Assembly (NCBI RefSeq): GCF_013375155.1
Contig: NZ_JABXOF010000006.1
Span: 62,001 to 126,000, forward strand
Reading direction: 5' to 3'
Length of the DNA stretch: 64,000 nucleotides
Source: Serratia ureilytica
GTDB taxonomy: Bacteria; Pseudomonadota; Gammaproteobacteria; Enterobacterales; Enterobacteriaceae
Below, one piece after another: positions 44,135 through 53,688 of the stretch. How positions within the stretch are numbered: position 1 is the stretch's first letter; every line of letters begins with the position of its first letter. A program made the translations under genes and the position numbers. Under the pieces are notes generated by a model, which worked only from the letters and a program-made list of their open reading frames with translations, did no database searches and was not told where the DNA came from.

Positions 44135-47100
44135 CTAATCTAGTTCCCAGAACGCCTTGTCACGTAACTTTGAAACGGTTTTTGAACCATCAATATAAAG
44201 GCTAAAATGCTTCTCAAGCTGTCGAATCTGCCCCATCAAAGACTCCTGCTCACCTTTATCATCAACGTTAAATACCGCCTTAATATCCGCATTCCTAATC
44301 TCAGAAACACGATGGATTACCCACGTTAAAATATAGGAGGCATAATTATTTTCCCCGGTCTTAAAGTGAGTGATCTCCTGCGTTGACAGGATCGCACCAA
44401 CACCATATTCACGGCCTTCTTTAAGGATCTTACGCAGGCTGGCAAAATCCTGACGCATAAAGTTATCGGCTTCGTCCACCAGAATCATTTTGGTGAGCTG
44501 ACGATAATCCCCCCGAACCACTGGTTTACCGCGCTTTTGCATCTGCGCATAAAACAGATCCAGCGTGAGCGCAACTACCAGGTTTTGCACTTCTGGCGGG
44601 TAGCCAGCCAGTTCAATCACGGTGACGCCGTCAATCAATTCGTACAAACTGGTCATCTTCTCCGGGATAGTCTCGAATATCTTGTAACGCGCCAGTTTAG
44701 AAAGTGCTGCGTAAAGCGAATCTTCTTCAACCTTCTCCTGATCGAGGAAGCGCTGCCATACATCTTCAATCGTCGGCGCAGTCCTTGACCATGTTGTCGG
44801 ATCTTCCGGCGAAATACCTGCCGCTTCGTAGCATTCTAAAATCAGATTTTCTAATTTGAGCTGCTGCTTATGGCCCAACCCATAAGCTTTCGCCATCGTT
44901 TCCGATAGTCCACCAGCGGTATGGATTGGTAGCATTGGCGTATCGCCAAACAGAGATAAGGGGTTGTAAGGCAGCTTAAATAACTTGTACTTTTTAGCAC
45001 CCGTTGCATCAAGAAAAGCCTCATCCACATAGTCTGATTTGTAATCGAAGATCAGCAAACCAATAGGTTTACCGTCAACGTTACAGGACTGATTACGCAT
45101 CAACTGTGTGACCAGTGATTTAGTAAACTGGGTTTTACCGGTGCCCATCGTTCCAATAATGCCGGTATTGGTATTCATGAACTTGGCGGTGTTGGTTGGC
45201 TCCCAATATAACGGACTCTGACGCGTAGCATCATGACCAAACAAGATCCGTAATGGAGTATCGCTAATATCAGGAGCCGCTACCGATACAGCAGGCTGTA
45301 ACAACTCTGGTTCCGAAATGGACTGTGCAGTGATCGGCGTTGTGACTTTTACCACAACTTCGGGTTGTGACGGACTGGCATCACACTCTGGCTTAAGCAG
45401 GTATTTTTCCGGCACCCGGTAACGTTCCGCCAGCGGTGGTTCATCCCCCTGCGCAGCAATCAGCGAAGGCAACAGTGAATAAGGGATTTCGATCTGTAAG
45501 ATATTCTCCGCTGTCTCTTTATAAGAGAGATCGAAGCAGGTTGCGCTGTCCACATGCGCCACAACGAAGCCGTCCGCATAGTCGGTCAACTCACCTAACT
45601 GATAGTCGCCCGTTAACCACCATTCGCGTCGATCCAGCAAGGGAGACAGTTTGTTACTGTCCAGCACCCCGTACAGACGTAGTTTCTCCACCTGCATCAA
45701 CACCTGACGTATAAAGAGCGCCCGATACAGCTGTGATGCCAGCGTTTGTGGTTCCAGAATATCCTGCTGTAAATAACGTTTCAGCTCACGAGCCTGTTGG
45801 CCCGCGTAGCTGTAGTCCGGTCGTGCCCCGGTTTTAACTTCCAGAGGCAACAGATGGAGGCGGTCTTCTTTGAATCCCACAAAGAGCACATCATCAGAGA
45901 TCGCACCTTTACGATAACCCTGTAAATTTCTTGATAAATCACTCTCTTTCATTTTCAGCCCGACATTGCCGGACACGCGGATCATTTCGGCTACTGATAA
46001 CGGAATCCAGCAAATATCGGACTGGTGCAACATAGATTGCACAAATTTGTACGCACCTATAATGCCATGCTTCTCTTTACGCTCTCTTTCACTGGAACGC
46101 AGCATTTTCAGCAGCCATTCACCGTTAAAGGCATTAAATTCAGCCAACAGATGCTGACTATCAACAGCAGGTTGCCCTGACTGGCTTCCGGTCTGGAGCA
46201 ACCGCAGGAATAAATCAACCTGCTTCGTGACAGTGACAGCATCGTAGCCCGCGCAACTGGTGTACTGGTCAGAATAGTGGATAAGCACCACATCTTGCTG
46301 ACTGGTAAAAAAGTCGAGGGTGACTTTAGGATCAATGATGGTGGTCCAGAGCGCGCTATTGTAAGAGTAATTGAGCAGCTGTTTAAAATTGCCACTCACG
46401 GCCAGGCCGATCCCTTGTCCATGATACTGGCTGTTGCTTTGACGTGCGGGTTGCCACAGGCAGCCGATTAGTCGGGCAAGACGCAGGGCGCAGTAGGACT
46501 CAGTATCCACATCACGCAATCCAAACGCGGTAAAGTAAGCATCCCCCTGCGTTTCGGCACCTTCCCCAGCGATCAACCCATGACACAATACCCCGCTAGA
46601 CGCATCTTCAATGCGGATCTGGCGGCAATCCACAGGTGCTGTATTGGTGAAAAATGCCAGATGTGCATAGGCCAGCTTGTCGCTTTCTGACGGCAGAACA
46701 AATTTGCTGAACGTTAACCGGCTACGCAGCAGGTCAATCAGCATATCGGCTTCCGCCCGCCATACGCCGCTGTTCAGATCGAGATCGTTTTTAAGCTGCT
46801 CATAGCTACCACTTTCGGCAAAGTGATCGAACATATTGGGTAGCAAACGTTCATCATAGCAGTTCACATGAACCGAAATAGCGTGCTCTTTTTCTTGCTT
46901 AAAATATTCTACTAATCCCAGAAACAGTTCTTTAGCATTCCCTTGATTAATGGCACTGATAATCAACGCACTGTTTTCAGCGCTCTGGAACAACCGGGCA
47001 TAAGCGTCTGTGAACTCATTGAGTTTGTCTTTTACCAAACGTTTAACGTAGTCATGGCTGACCTGCCGCTGAGGAACCGCATCAATCCAGAAGCGGTTTT

Positions 47101-49213
47101 CCTCCACCGGCTGTAGTTGCGCATATTCATGCTCACTGTGGTAAACAAACGGCATTAACCCGGAAACCATCAAGCGATCAAGAGTGATCGGCGGTAGTAT
47201 GGCAAATGAAGCCGAATCGTTCTGTTCCGACTCCGCAACGATAGTGTCTGCCAGTTGTAGATGGTAGGCCAGCACTAATGGGTGCAGTGGTGAGAGACGC
47301 TCATGGCTATCATTGCGGCAAATCCCCAGATGCAGAAGACGTTTCTCTTGCGCTGTCAGCGCTCTGCTCAGGCCTATTTGCTGGAGTGACCGTTCAAACG
47401 TAGTAACAATGTAGCTGACCAGTGTGCGATATTCCGCTGACCACGAAACCAGACTCGGTAGGGTGTTACGACGATGATAGTAGGCAAATAACTGCTCATA
47501 GGCGTTATGGAGATCGGGGTAACTAGCAAGAAGTTCATCCAGCGCAAACTCACTATCGTCACTTCCCTTACCCAGCAGACGTTGTTCAATTAATGAGGCT
47601 TCCAGTATCAACAACTGCTGGCGTACACCGACGACCTTGTGTTCAGTATTATCGAGAATGATGCGCCCTTTTAGTCGGTTCCAGGTTGCATTGCCCTCTT
47701 CTTTGAACAATTTATTGAAACGACTTTGGTCAAAAAGCAACGGCAACGTTAGCCCTTCTTCTGCTCCCGGCCCCTCGATGTTAAACGACAGACGGGAATC
47801 ACCGGAAACGAGCGCAAACTGAACCAGGTCACTTTTATTTGCCAGCGTCTCAAAATTCACATGAGCATAATGCTGGCAGTTGATATCTTCACTCTCGTCA
47901 TCCAACGTACAGATCAAGTTGCCAGACTCGGCAATACGCAGAGTGTTATCTTCCAGTTGCAGGGTTATTTGGTCTTTACCTGGCTCAATGCGGTAACAGT
48001 GCTGGATATCGTTAAGCCAGAATTGTCCCTGCTCGACCAACAACAGGCGAAATTTATACTCTTCAGCTGAATTATTGCGGTTGGTCAGTTCAAGACTAAA
48101 GAAACAAGGATGCCCGTCAAAAGGCACCGATGCCATAATGCGGGAAGTCTTGCCTCCCGCTCGGCTAGTGCGCCAGAAAGGTGCATTCTTTAACTGCCGA
48201 TTATGGGCAATCTTTATCTGGTTATCCTGAAGATCATTACCCTGAAAACTGAACTCCAGCTCAGCCTTTGATTGCCCTGGCTGCACCTGCACCAGCAGGC
48301 TGATGTCTCGTTTGCCTGCCTTACTGGCGCTTTTCGCCCGTTGCCAAACCTCGCCGTTTTCGACGGAGACGTTCTCCAGCACCAGTTTTTGTTCACTATT
48401 CTGTTCTTTCTCTTTTCTGTAGTCGGAGAAATCGAGCTCACGCCAGTCATCTTTATCGTAAAAATGCTCCTGAATGAATTTTGAACTAAACTCAGGCAGC
48501 ACATTCTCCAGCTGTCCACTGTAGCGTTCAACACTATCTTCTATCTGGCGATATAATTTCCGGTTTTCATTCAGTCGGGTGCGTAGCTGCTTCTGGCTAT
48601 AGTTCAGTAGTTCATCATCTTTAAACAGATGAAGCTCGGAGAAATCCAGATTGCCATCATCCAGCAAGCGATACAGCGAAGAGAAACCAAATACGGTCGC
48701 CCCTTCATCCAGTACCGTCGCCAGTTGATCCTCCAGCAAACAACGGGACAATTCCGAACGGTTACTACCAGTGGTAATAAGCTTTTCCAGTTGATGACTG
48801 AAAGTTTGTGGATACCAGATAGCATCCGGTGCAGCTACGTCTTTTGTGCTGTTAATCAGGGTATCGAGCATACTGTTGTGAATAATCAACAGCGCTGTTT
48901 GGGCAAAAATGCCGCTGCGCCCTGCAACTTCATCGCGCAAATGAGAAATGTAGTTTTCTGTGAATGCTGGAGCCTCGGCTCCGTGCAGTACAGGAATAAG
49001 CTGAACACCATTGCAGGGGAGGCAATCAATATACTGCCCTGGCGCAATTTCCAACTGATTGCCGTCCGCCAGAGAGACGAATGCTTCCCAGAGTTTTAGG
49101 GCATTATCGGGATCGGGAGATTTGAACTGGTAGCGCTCGCCGGGCTGAATGATGCCACCTACCCATTCAATAAAGGTTTCTGCCAGATAGGTTTCATACT
49201 GTTTTACGGACAT
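44135..49213 (-). CDS. dptH: Phosphorothioation-dependent restriction protein DptH
   Basis: This 1692-residue protein is the large subunit of the DptFGH (DndFGH) restriction module. The C-terminal third is a HerA/FtsK-like ATPase with Walker A GTMGTGKTQFTKS and Walker B ILVDEADNF, and TQEITHFK-type sensor segments follow. The N-terminal 1100 residues have no motif I recognise. ATG 49213 (GGAG nine bases upstream) is preferred over the ATG at 49234; it overlaps dptG by 20 bases. With DptF and DptG it damages unmodified DNA; dndBCDE protects the host. Confidence 0.92.
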   Translation of the reverse strand: MSVKQYETYLAETFIEWVGGIIQPGERYQFKSPDPDNALKLWEAFVSLADGNQLEIAPGQYIDCLPCNGVQLIPVLHGAEAPAFTENYISHLRDEVAGRSGIFAQTALLIIHNSMLDTLINSTKDVAAPDAIWYPQTFSHQLEKLITTGSNRSELSRCLLEDQLATVLDEGATVFGFSSLYRLLDDGNLDFSELHLFKDDELLNYSQKQLRTRLNENRKLYRQIEDSVERYSGQLENVLPEFSSKFIQEHFYDKDDWRELDFSDYRKEKEQNSEQKLVLENVSVENGEVWQRAKSASKAGKRDISLLVQVQPGQSKAELEFSFQGNDLQDNQIKIAHNRQLKNAPFWRTSRAGGKTSRIMASVPFDGHPCFFSLELTNRNNSAEEYKFRLLLVEQGQFWLNDIQHCYRIEPGKDQITLQLEDNTLRIAESGNLICTLDDESEDINCQHYAHVNFETLANKSDLVQFALVSGDSRLSFNIEGPGAEEGLTLPLLFDQSRFNKLFKEEGNATWNRLKGRIILDNTEHKVVGVRQQLLILEASLIEQRLLGKGSDDSEFALDELLASYPDLHNAYEQLFAYYHRRNTLPSLVSWSAEYRTLVSYIVTTFERSLQQIGLSRALTAQEKRLLHLGICRNDSHERLSPLHPLVLAYHLQLADTIVAESEQNDSASFAILPPITLDRLMVSGLMPFVYHSEHEYAQLQPVEENRFWIDAVPQRQVSHDYVKRLVKDKLNEFTDAYARLFQSAENSALIISAINQGNAKELFLGLVEYFKQEKEHAISVHVNCYDERLLPNMFDHFAESGSYEQLKNDLDLNSGVWRAEADMLIDLLRSRLTFSKFVLPSESDKLAYAHLAFFTNTAPVDCRQIRIEDASSGVLCHGLIAGEGAETQGDAYFTAFGLRDVDTESYCALRLARLIGCLWQPARQSNSQYHGQGIGLAVSGNFKQLLNYSYNSALWTTIIDPKVTLDFFTSQQDVVLIHYSDQYTSCAGYDAVTVTKQVDLFLRLLQTGSQSGQPAVDSQHLLAEFNAFNGEWLLKMLRSSERERKEKHGIIGAYKFVQSMLHQSDICWIPLSVAEMIRVSGNVGLKMKESDLSRNLQGYRKGAISDDVLFVGFKEDRLHLLPLEVKTGARPDYSYAGQQARELKRYLQQDILEPQTLASQLYRALFIRQVLMQVEKLRLYGVLDSNKLSPLLDRREWWLTGDYQLGELTDYADGFVVAHVDSATCFDLSYKETAENILQIEIPYSLLPSLIAAQGDEPPLAERYRVPEKYLLKPECDASPSQPEVVVKVTTPITAQSISEPELLQPAVSVAAPDISDTPLRILFGHDATRQSPLYWEPTNTAKFMNTNTGIIGTMGTGKTQFTKSLVTQLMRNQSCNVDGKPIGLLIFDYKSDYVDEAFLDATGAKKYKLFKLPYNPLSLFGDTPMLPIHTAGGLSETMAKAYGLGHKQQLKLENLILECYEAAGISPEDPTTWSRTAPTIEDVWQRFLDQEKVEEDSLYAALSKLARYKIFETIPEKMTSLYELIDGVTVIELAGYPPEVQNLVVALTLDLFYAQMQKRGKPVVRGDYRQLTKMILVDEADNFMRQDFASLRKILKEGREYGVGAILSTQEITHFKTGENNYASYILTWVIHRVSEIRNADIKAVFNVDDKGEQESLMGQIRQLEKHFSLYIDGSKTVSKLRDKAFWELD

Positions 49214-50519
49214 ATACGGCGTCTCCACTATCACTCATTCGCTCTACGTTTCCCATGCGTTCATAAAACGCCACCAGCGTTTGCGCCGATTGGTTGTCCA
49301 AATAAAAACCGCGCTGTTCAAAACCACGCAGCAGTTCATGCAGGCGGAGTTTGTCATTTATGCCCACAGTAAGATTAGTCAGTAACAGAAGACGATCCTG
49401 ATTTAGCACCAGCACTTTCCCTGCCCGACCACGGACCTGAATGAAGTCAGTGCAAATCTGGCTTTCCAGCTCCTTAATGTAGTTCTTATTTATATCCGCG
49501 CGGTTAGTTTTTTTATCCTGGAATTGCTCTATGGCAACGGATAATAGCTGTTTGAAAGCACTTTCCAGGTTTGTTGCGCGGTCACGAGCAGGAAGATCTC
49601 GTTCGTCCTTACTAATAAATTTCTGTATGTAATCATTAATCTCATCTAACACCTGGTTTGGGGGACCAGAATAATTCAAACAATCCTGATATACCTGCCA
49701 GAGAGGGCGTTTTTTCTCTCCTTTTACCTGCAACACCTCCAGCGCGGAAAGTATCGGAAACAGTTTTTCGCTCTGGCTGGCGAAAAGCTTATAGCCATAA
49801 CGTTTCACCTTTTCACGTTCGGAGCTGGCTTTTTCGCTATCAAGAATAAAAAACAGTGATTTGCTTTGTGGTTCGCCGTCCTGCCAGTTGTCCAGATTGA
49901 GCGCCAGTTGAGCGCACCAGCTAAAGGCGTACAAACGTAGGGTGTTGGTCAATTCTTGTAAAAGGTATTGTGGGTGCTCCGCCAAAAACGCCAAATCGGA
50001 CTGAAAACACGTTACCATGTACGGAAGATACGGTTGCTCTTCAGCAAACGGTCCTTTCCCCAACAGCTTTATTTTTTCATTGAGCTTATTCAGCATTTGC
50101 TGCTCGATGAAGTTCAGTCTGTCCTGTATGGGATAACGAAGGCTGAAATCTCCCATCAAATGGGCAAACAGCGTGCCAAGTCGTTTATCTGCCGTTGAAC
50201 TCGCACTTATTTTTTCACCATTAAACTGGGCGTGGAACAGTAAAAAAAGTGGGGAGACATGGAAAATATCCTGACTGGAAAAATACATCCGTTCCAGCAC
50301 GGACCAGAATGCAGGCTCATCAAGCAGTTCCTGGAGATGTGTTTTACAATCTTCTCGGAATTGTTCGGGATCGTAAGCTTCGATTTTGCGTTTCAGGGCG
50401 TAGCTAAGGACCAGACCAGTGACGAATTGCCAGCTAATATCGTTATTTTTATTGCGCACAGGCAGGTAACTATCCAATTGATTGTTACCCACTTTTAACT
50501 CGTTCGCGATAGGGTACAT
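49194..50519 (-). CDS. dptG: Phosphorothioation-dependent restriction protein DptG
   Basis: This 441-residue protein lies between dptF and dptH in the conserved restriction operon. Its length and the N-terminus MYPIANELKVGNNQLDSYLP fit the DptG family, whose biochemical role is not known. GGAGGG lies upstream of ATG 50519, four bases after the dptF stop. It overlaps the start of dptH. No catalytic motif or membrane segment was seen. Confidence 0.88.
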   Translation of the reverse strand: MYPIANELKVGNNQLDSYLPVRNKNNDISWQFVTGLVLSYALKRKIEAYDPEQFREDCKTHLQELLDEPAFWSVLERMYFSSQDIFHVSPLFLLFHAQFNGEKISASSTADKRLGTLFAHLMGDFSLRYPIQDRLNFIEQQMLNKLNEKIKLLGKGPFAEEQPYLPYMVTCFQSDLAFLAEHPQYLLQELTNTLRLYAFSWCAQLALNLDNWQDGEPQSKSLFFILDSEKASSEREKVKRYGYKLFASQSEKLFPILSALEVLQVKGEKKRPLWQVYQDCLNYSGPPNQVLDEINDYIQKFISKDERDLPARDRATNLESAFKQLLSVAIEQFQDKKTNRADINKNYIKELESQICTDFIQVRGRAGKVLVLNQDRLLLLTNLTVGINDKLRLHELLRGFEQRGFYLDNQSAQTLVAFYERMGNVERMSDSGDAVYVRKTV

Positions 50520-50523
50520 TCTG

Positions 50524-52173
50524 CTAACCCTCCATACCGCTAATAGTGATCATATCGTCATCCGCCTTTGCACGATAAACCCGTTGTCTGCCATCATAAA
50601 ATTTGATTTCGCTGCTGGATTTAGCCTGCTCCGCGATCAACTCAACAATTTCATCCAGTAACACGATGGCATTTTTATCGTATTTATTCGGACGATAGCC
50701 ATTATTCAACTTGTCCAATAATTCGAACAAATTAAGTCCGATATGGATATGCGGCAGTGGATTTCGCCCCACCTTTAAATAGACATCGAAGCCAGTTGGA
50801 TGAGCCGTATGTTTATTACGGATAGCATCCCAATCAGGCTTCACCTCTACCGGTGCGGTTATTTTTACCCCACCAAACTCACCCAAGAAGAACTCTTCTT
50901 TTTGCATACTTAATTCAGGTGCTTTGCGGTTAGCATAGCGCTGGATACCTGCGATAAGCTCAAAAGCATAGAAGCGATTCAGTGATCTTTTTTGCTCCGG
51001 ATCTGCTGTGTAATTTCTATGCAAGTGCCAGATTTCTGAGTAACGTTCAAACAACGATTCGTTAAAGAAAGCGGAAAATTTCCGATGATAATCATTACCC
51101 AATGACTCGTGCTGCAACAGCCAGAAAAGCCGGATCAAGGAGGTTGCATCACCGGGCTTAACGCTCTGGCGATCAAACTTAATGTGCAACGGCTCAAGTG
51201 CGGCTAAAAAATTATCGAGATCAGCGTCACCCAGTCCCAGGTCATAGCGCAAAACAAACTGATCAAGTTCATAGGTATGCAGTCTGGCGGGATCAAAATC
51301 AGAAACTTTTTTAATCAGATCATTTTCTGCACCGATGAAGAGGTTATCAAATAAGTAACCAGGCCCCATCAACAGATGATGCAGAAAGTCCAGCAGCGTT
51401 CGGGTCGTAACAAACTGGTCTTTAATCAACCGCGCTTTAAAGAGCTGCGTAATTAATACATTCTGCACGCCAGGCATGCAAAGCAATTTAAAGTTTGCGA
51501 CCTCTTTTAGCTCTGGATTAATTGACTCATCGCGCCGAAAGATAAACTGAAATAAATTATTATCATCGTCACGAGTTAAGTTATCTAATAAGGATTTAAT
51601 AAATGATGAATAGTTTTTATTTTCGTTAAACTGGAATTTAGGATAGTGTTCAAAATCAAAAAAAGAACAATTCTCGTTATGGTAAGGACGGCTTGCATCC
51701 TGCTGCCCTGATAAAAATGAGTCAATGGCAGACCGGATCACCCTGTGGCATTCAGCGCCTTCTCGGGCAAAGTTAGCAAGCATTCCGGTGTTGATGCCAA
51801 TGAGCAACGGAGATGACTGCTGATGATGATTAGCAAATAACTCATTCAAAGCATCAATGGCTGATTGTCGAGGGGCAAAGCTATGAGTGGCATCCAGATG
51901 GAAAATAAATCGCCGCTGATAACGCGGATCTGACTGACAGCGGGTTAAAATTTCGGACTTACCGTCCCCGCTACTACCGCACAAAAAAATAATTTCGCCA
52001 GGCGCGGCAATATCTAAATAACGTTGTAATTCAGTTTCGATCTCTTGTTTAACAAAGAGTTGTTCTTTCAACTGGTCGAACTCATCCTTCTGGCGATGTG
52101 TCACGGTGGTGACGGAAAACGAAGATGACTTCGCAAGTACACCTAACGCCTTACGTAATGTGATCGCGCTCAT
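50524..52173 (-). CDS. dptF: Phosphorothioation-dependent restriction protein DptF
   Basis: This 549-residue protein has a P-loop FLCGSSGDGKSEIL (G66 to S73) near the N-terminus and a Walker B-like region (FHLDATHSFAP) further on, so it is an ATPase-like subunit. It heads the leftward operon dptF-dptG-dptH-DUF262. Family members are required for DndFGH restriction. ATG 52173 has only a weak purine stretch before it. The upstream 440 bases to leuX hold no other confident gene. Confidence 0.9.
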   Translation of the reverse strand: MSAITLRKALGVLAKSSSFSVTTVTHRQKDEFDQLKEQLFVKQEIETELQRYLDIAAPGEIIFLCGSSGDGKSEILTRCQSDPRYQRRFIFHLDATHSFAPRQSAIDALNELFANHHQQSSPLLIGINTGMLANFAREGAECHRVIRSAIDSFLSGQQDASRPYHNENCSFFDFEHYPKFQFNENKNYSSFIKSLLDNLTRDDDNNLFQFIFRRDESINPELKEVANFKLLCMPGVQNVLITQLFKARLIKDQFVTTRTLLDFLHHLLMGPGYLFDNLFIGAENDLIKKVSDFDPARLHTYELDQFVLRYDLGLGDADLDNFLAALEPLHIKFDRQSVKPGDATSLIRLFWLLQHESLGNDYHRKFSAFFNESLFERYSEIWHLHRNYTADPEQKRSLNRFYAFELIAGIQRYANRKAPELSMQKEEFFLGEFGGVKITAPVEVKPDWDAIRNKHTAHPTGFDVYLKVGRNPLPHIHIGLNLFELLDKLNNGYRPNKYDKNAIVLLDEIVELIAEQAKSSSEIKFYDGRQRVYRAKADDDMITISGMEG

Positions 52174-52296
52174 AACTTCATGTTCTCAAAAGAAAGAATA
52201 TCCTCATTCTATACAAAATAACAATTGATCTCCAGATGCGTTTGTCTCCAGTTATGCTGAGCAACTGAAGTCATCATCTGTAATGAAAATAAACAA

Positions 52297-52470
52297 ATGA
52301 AACTAATAGCGATTGAATTATTAAAAGAGTCCAGTAAACACTTCCGCCTGCCATACGCTATTGAATATGATTCAATCAGTTCTTTGATATACCTACAAGA
52401 CTTAACTCCGCTATTCCAAACGAGTTTATACTTTGTATTTGGGATGTACCGACAAACTCTACCAATATAA
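52297..52470 (+). CDS. Small ORF, 57 residues, unknown
   Basis: The ORF reads MKLIAIELLKESSKHFRLPY and on, and ends at TAA 52470. It is divergent from dptF, in AT-rich island DNA. It has no clear ribosome binding site. It may be a remnant of a longer gene or a small island protein. No family is recognised. Confidence 0.3.
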   Translation: MKLIAIELLKESSKHFRLPYAIEYDSISSLIYLQDLTPLFQTSLYFVFGMYRQTLPI

Positions 52471-52565
52471 CAGGCTATGCAATAGCACTAGCTTTAAGCA
52501 TATGTACGTTGCAGCAGCTTGTTGACGCAAATCGTAGAAAACCCAGCCCAGGGCAAATTCCAGGC

Positions 52566-52590
52566 ACAAAAAAACCACCTTTCGGTGGCT
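52566..52590 (-). terminator. Terminator of tRNA-Leu
   Basis: On the minus strand CCACC-GAAA-GGTGG is followed by a run of seven Ts, about 22 bases past the tRNA 3' end. It separates leuX from the island. Confidence 0.8.
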
Positions 52591-52611
52591 TCTTGTTCGC
52601 GCGGTACTTAA

Positions 52612-52696
52612 TGGTGCCGAAGGCCGGACTCGAACCGGCACGTATCTCTACGGTTGATTTTGAATCAACTGCGTCTACCGATTTCGCCACTTCGGC
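52612..52696 (-). tRNA. leuX: tRNA-Leu, anticodon CAA
   Basis: The 85-base minus-strand sequence begins GCCGAAGTGGCGAAATCGG and ends with an encoded CCA. The acceptor arms GCCGAAG/CTTCGGC pair perfectly, the anticodon loop is TTCAAAA with anticodon CAA, and a long variable arm (CGTAGAGATACG) marks a class II leucine tRNA. It matches E. coli leuX almost base for base. leuX is a known integration site for genomic islands; the 3' end points at the Dnd/Zorya island. Confidence 0.96.
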
Positions 52697-52724
52697 ACTG
52701 AAGTAGTATGCGGAAAACGGGTGA

Positions 52725-52752
52725 ATTATACCTTCCCGCGACCAGCACGCAA
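52725..52752 (-). promoter_or_regulatory. leuX promoter
   Basis: On the minus strand a perfect -10 TATAAT (52730-52725) lies 16 bases after TTGCGT (52752-52747). It is about 30 bases upstream of the mature tRNA 5' end. Confidence 0.7.
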
Positions 52753-53353
52753 CACTTATCCGTTGTTCAATGAGTTAAGTGTCGAAAAAACCGCCGCCAC
52801 GCGCGTTTGCACGCCCCATCCTCTCGCTGTGCGCCCTTCCCAACCACGTTGATGATGAGCATACTGCATTGCAACGAGCATCCAGGATCAGGCGCCACAC
52901 TCACGCAATACCATCCGATCCCAGGTTCTAGCATCGTTGCACAGAGCAATGGTGGCTCCTGTGCCGCACGTCACTCACTCCCACTAGCCAGAACCGCTCG
53001 CCCTGCTAGCGAAACAGGTTCAGGAGCCCGGCACACCGCAGGCCGCAACCGCCTCCCCCATCGCCACTGTCTCACCCTGCGCCTGGCAAAAACAAAATAA
53101 TCCCCAGCCGTAATGGCAATGCTGCAAATAATTGCACGCCAATGTGTCAGCGAATAAAGAATGAGGTTGCGCAACATTCCGAGAACACTATTTTTTCATT
53201 AATGAATATCAGATGGGAAATAAAGAAGCGGAATACTGCTTTCAGGGGAGAGGCGCTATTTCGGTTAGATGGGGGGTTATCTAAAATCACCAGAAAATAG
53301 CGTACATACGTAACAAAATAGCAACTCAAGGCGTAAAAACCAGCAGAGAACAC
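52753..53353. other. Long intergenic region, no gene found
   Basis: About 600 bases between the leuX promoter and the possible sRNA hold several short open frames on both strands without ribosome binding sites or family similarity. The first 350 bases are GC-rich, the rest AT-rich. I see no supported feature. Confidence 0.4.
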
Positions 53354-53452
53354 TTGCCTCTGCAGAGTTAATAGCTTTAAGATGATGTAAGAAAATTTTC
53401 CCTGGTGTTGGCCAATATTGGCAGCCTGACCTACGCGGTCAGGTTTTTTTTT
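53354..53452 (+). ncRNA. Possible small RNA with its own promoter and strong terminator
   Basis: TTGCCT (53354-53359) and TAAGAT (53378-53383) are spaced by 18 bases. They are followed by the palindrome GCCAATATTGGC (53411-53422) and a clear terminator: CCTGACC (53425-53431), loop TACGC, GGTCAGG (53437-53443) and nine Ts. No protein gene on this strand ends here, so the terminator needs another transcript. The RNA would be about 55-60 bases. I do not match it to a known sRNA. Confidence 0.35.
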
Positions 53453-53688
53453 ATATTTTTTATCAAAACATTACCGGGAAAGTGTATCGCCTTAAGGGGT
53501 GAGAAACTAGTTAGACTAAAGTACAGTCCCTTACTAGACCTTTATCAGTTCATGCAGGTTATTATTTCACATCGTAGAAATCAGGGCCGGTGCTGTATTG
53601 CTTCCCTCTCGTGAGCCGCCACGCTGCCCACTCAATACCGATTAACGCCCGTCATTTCCCGGTTCGAAAGCTGCCGTGAGCGAGCAGC

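Noticed and set aside
52807-53100. 97-codon open frame after leuX
   Set aside because: No ribosome binding site, odd composition rich in Arg, Ser and Pro, no family resemblance; treated as chance.
53538-53559. ACCT...AGGT near the LuxR gene as a lux box
   Set aside because: The arms span 22 bases instead of the usual 18-20 and only the outer four bases pair.
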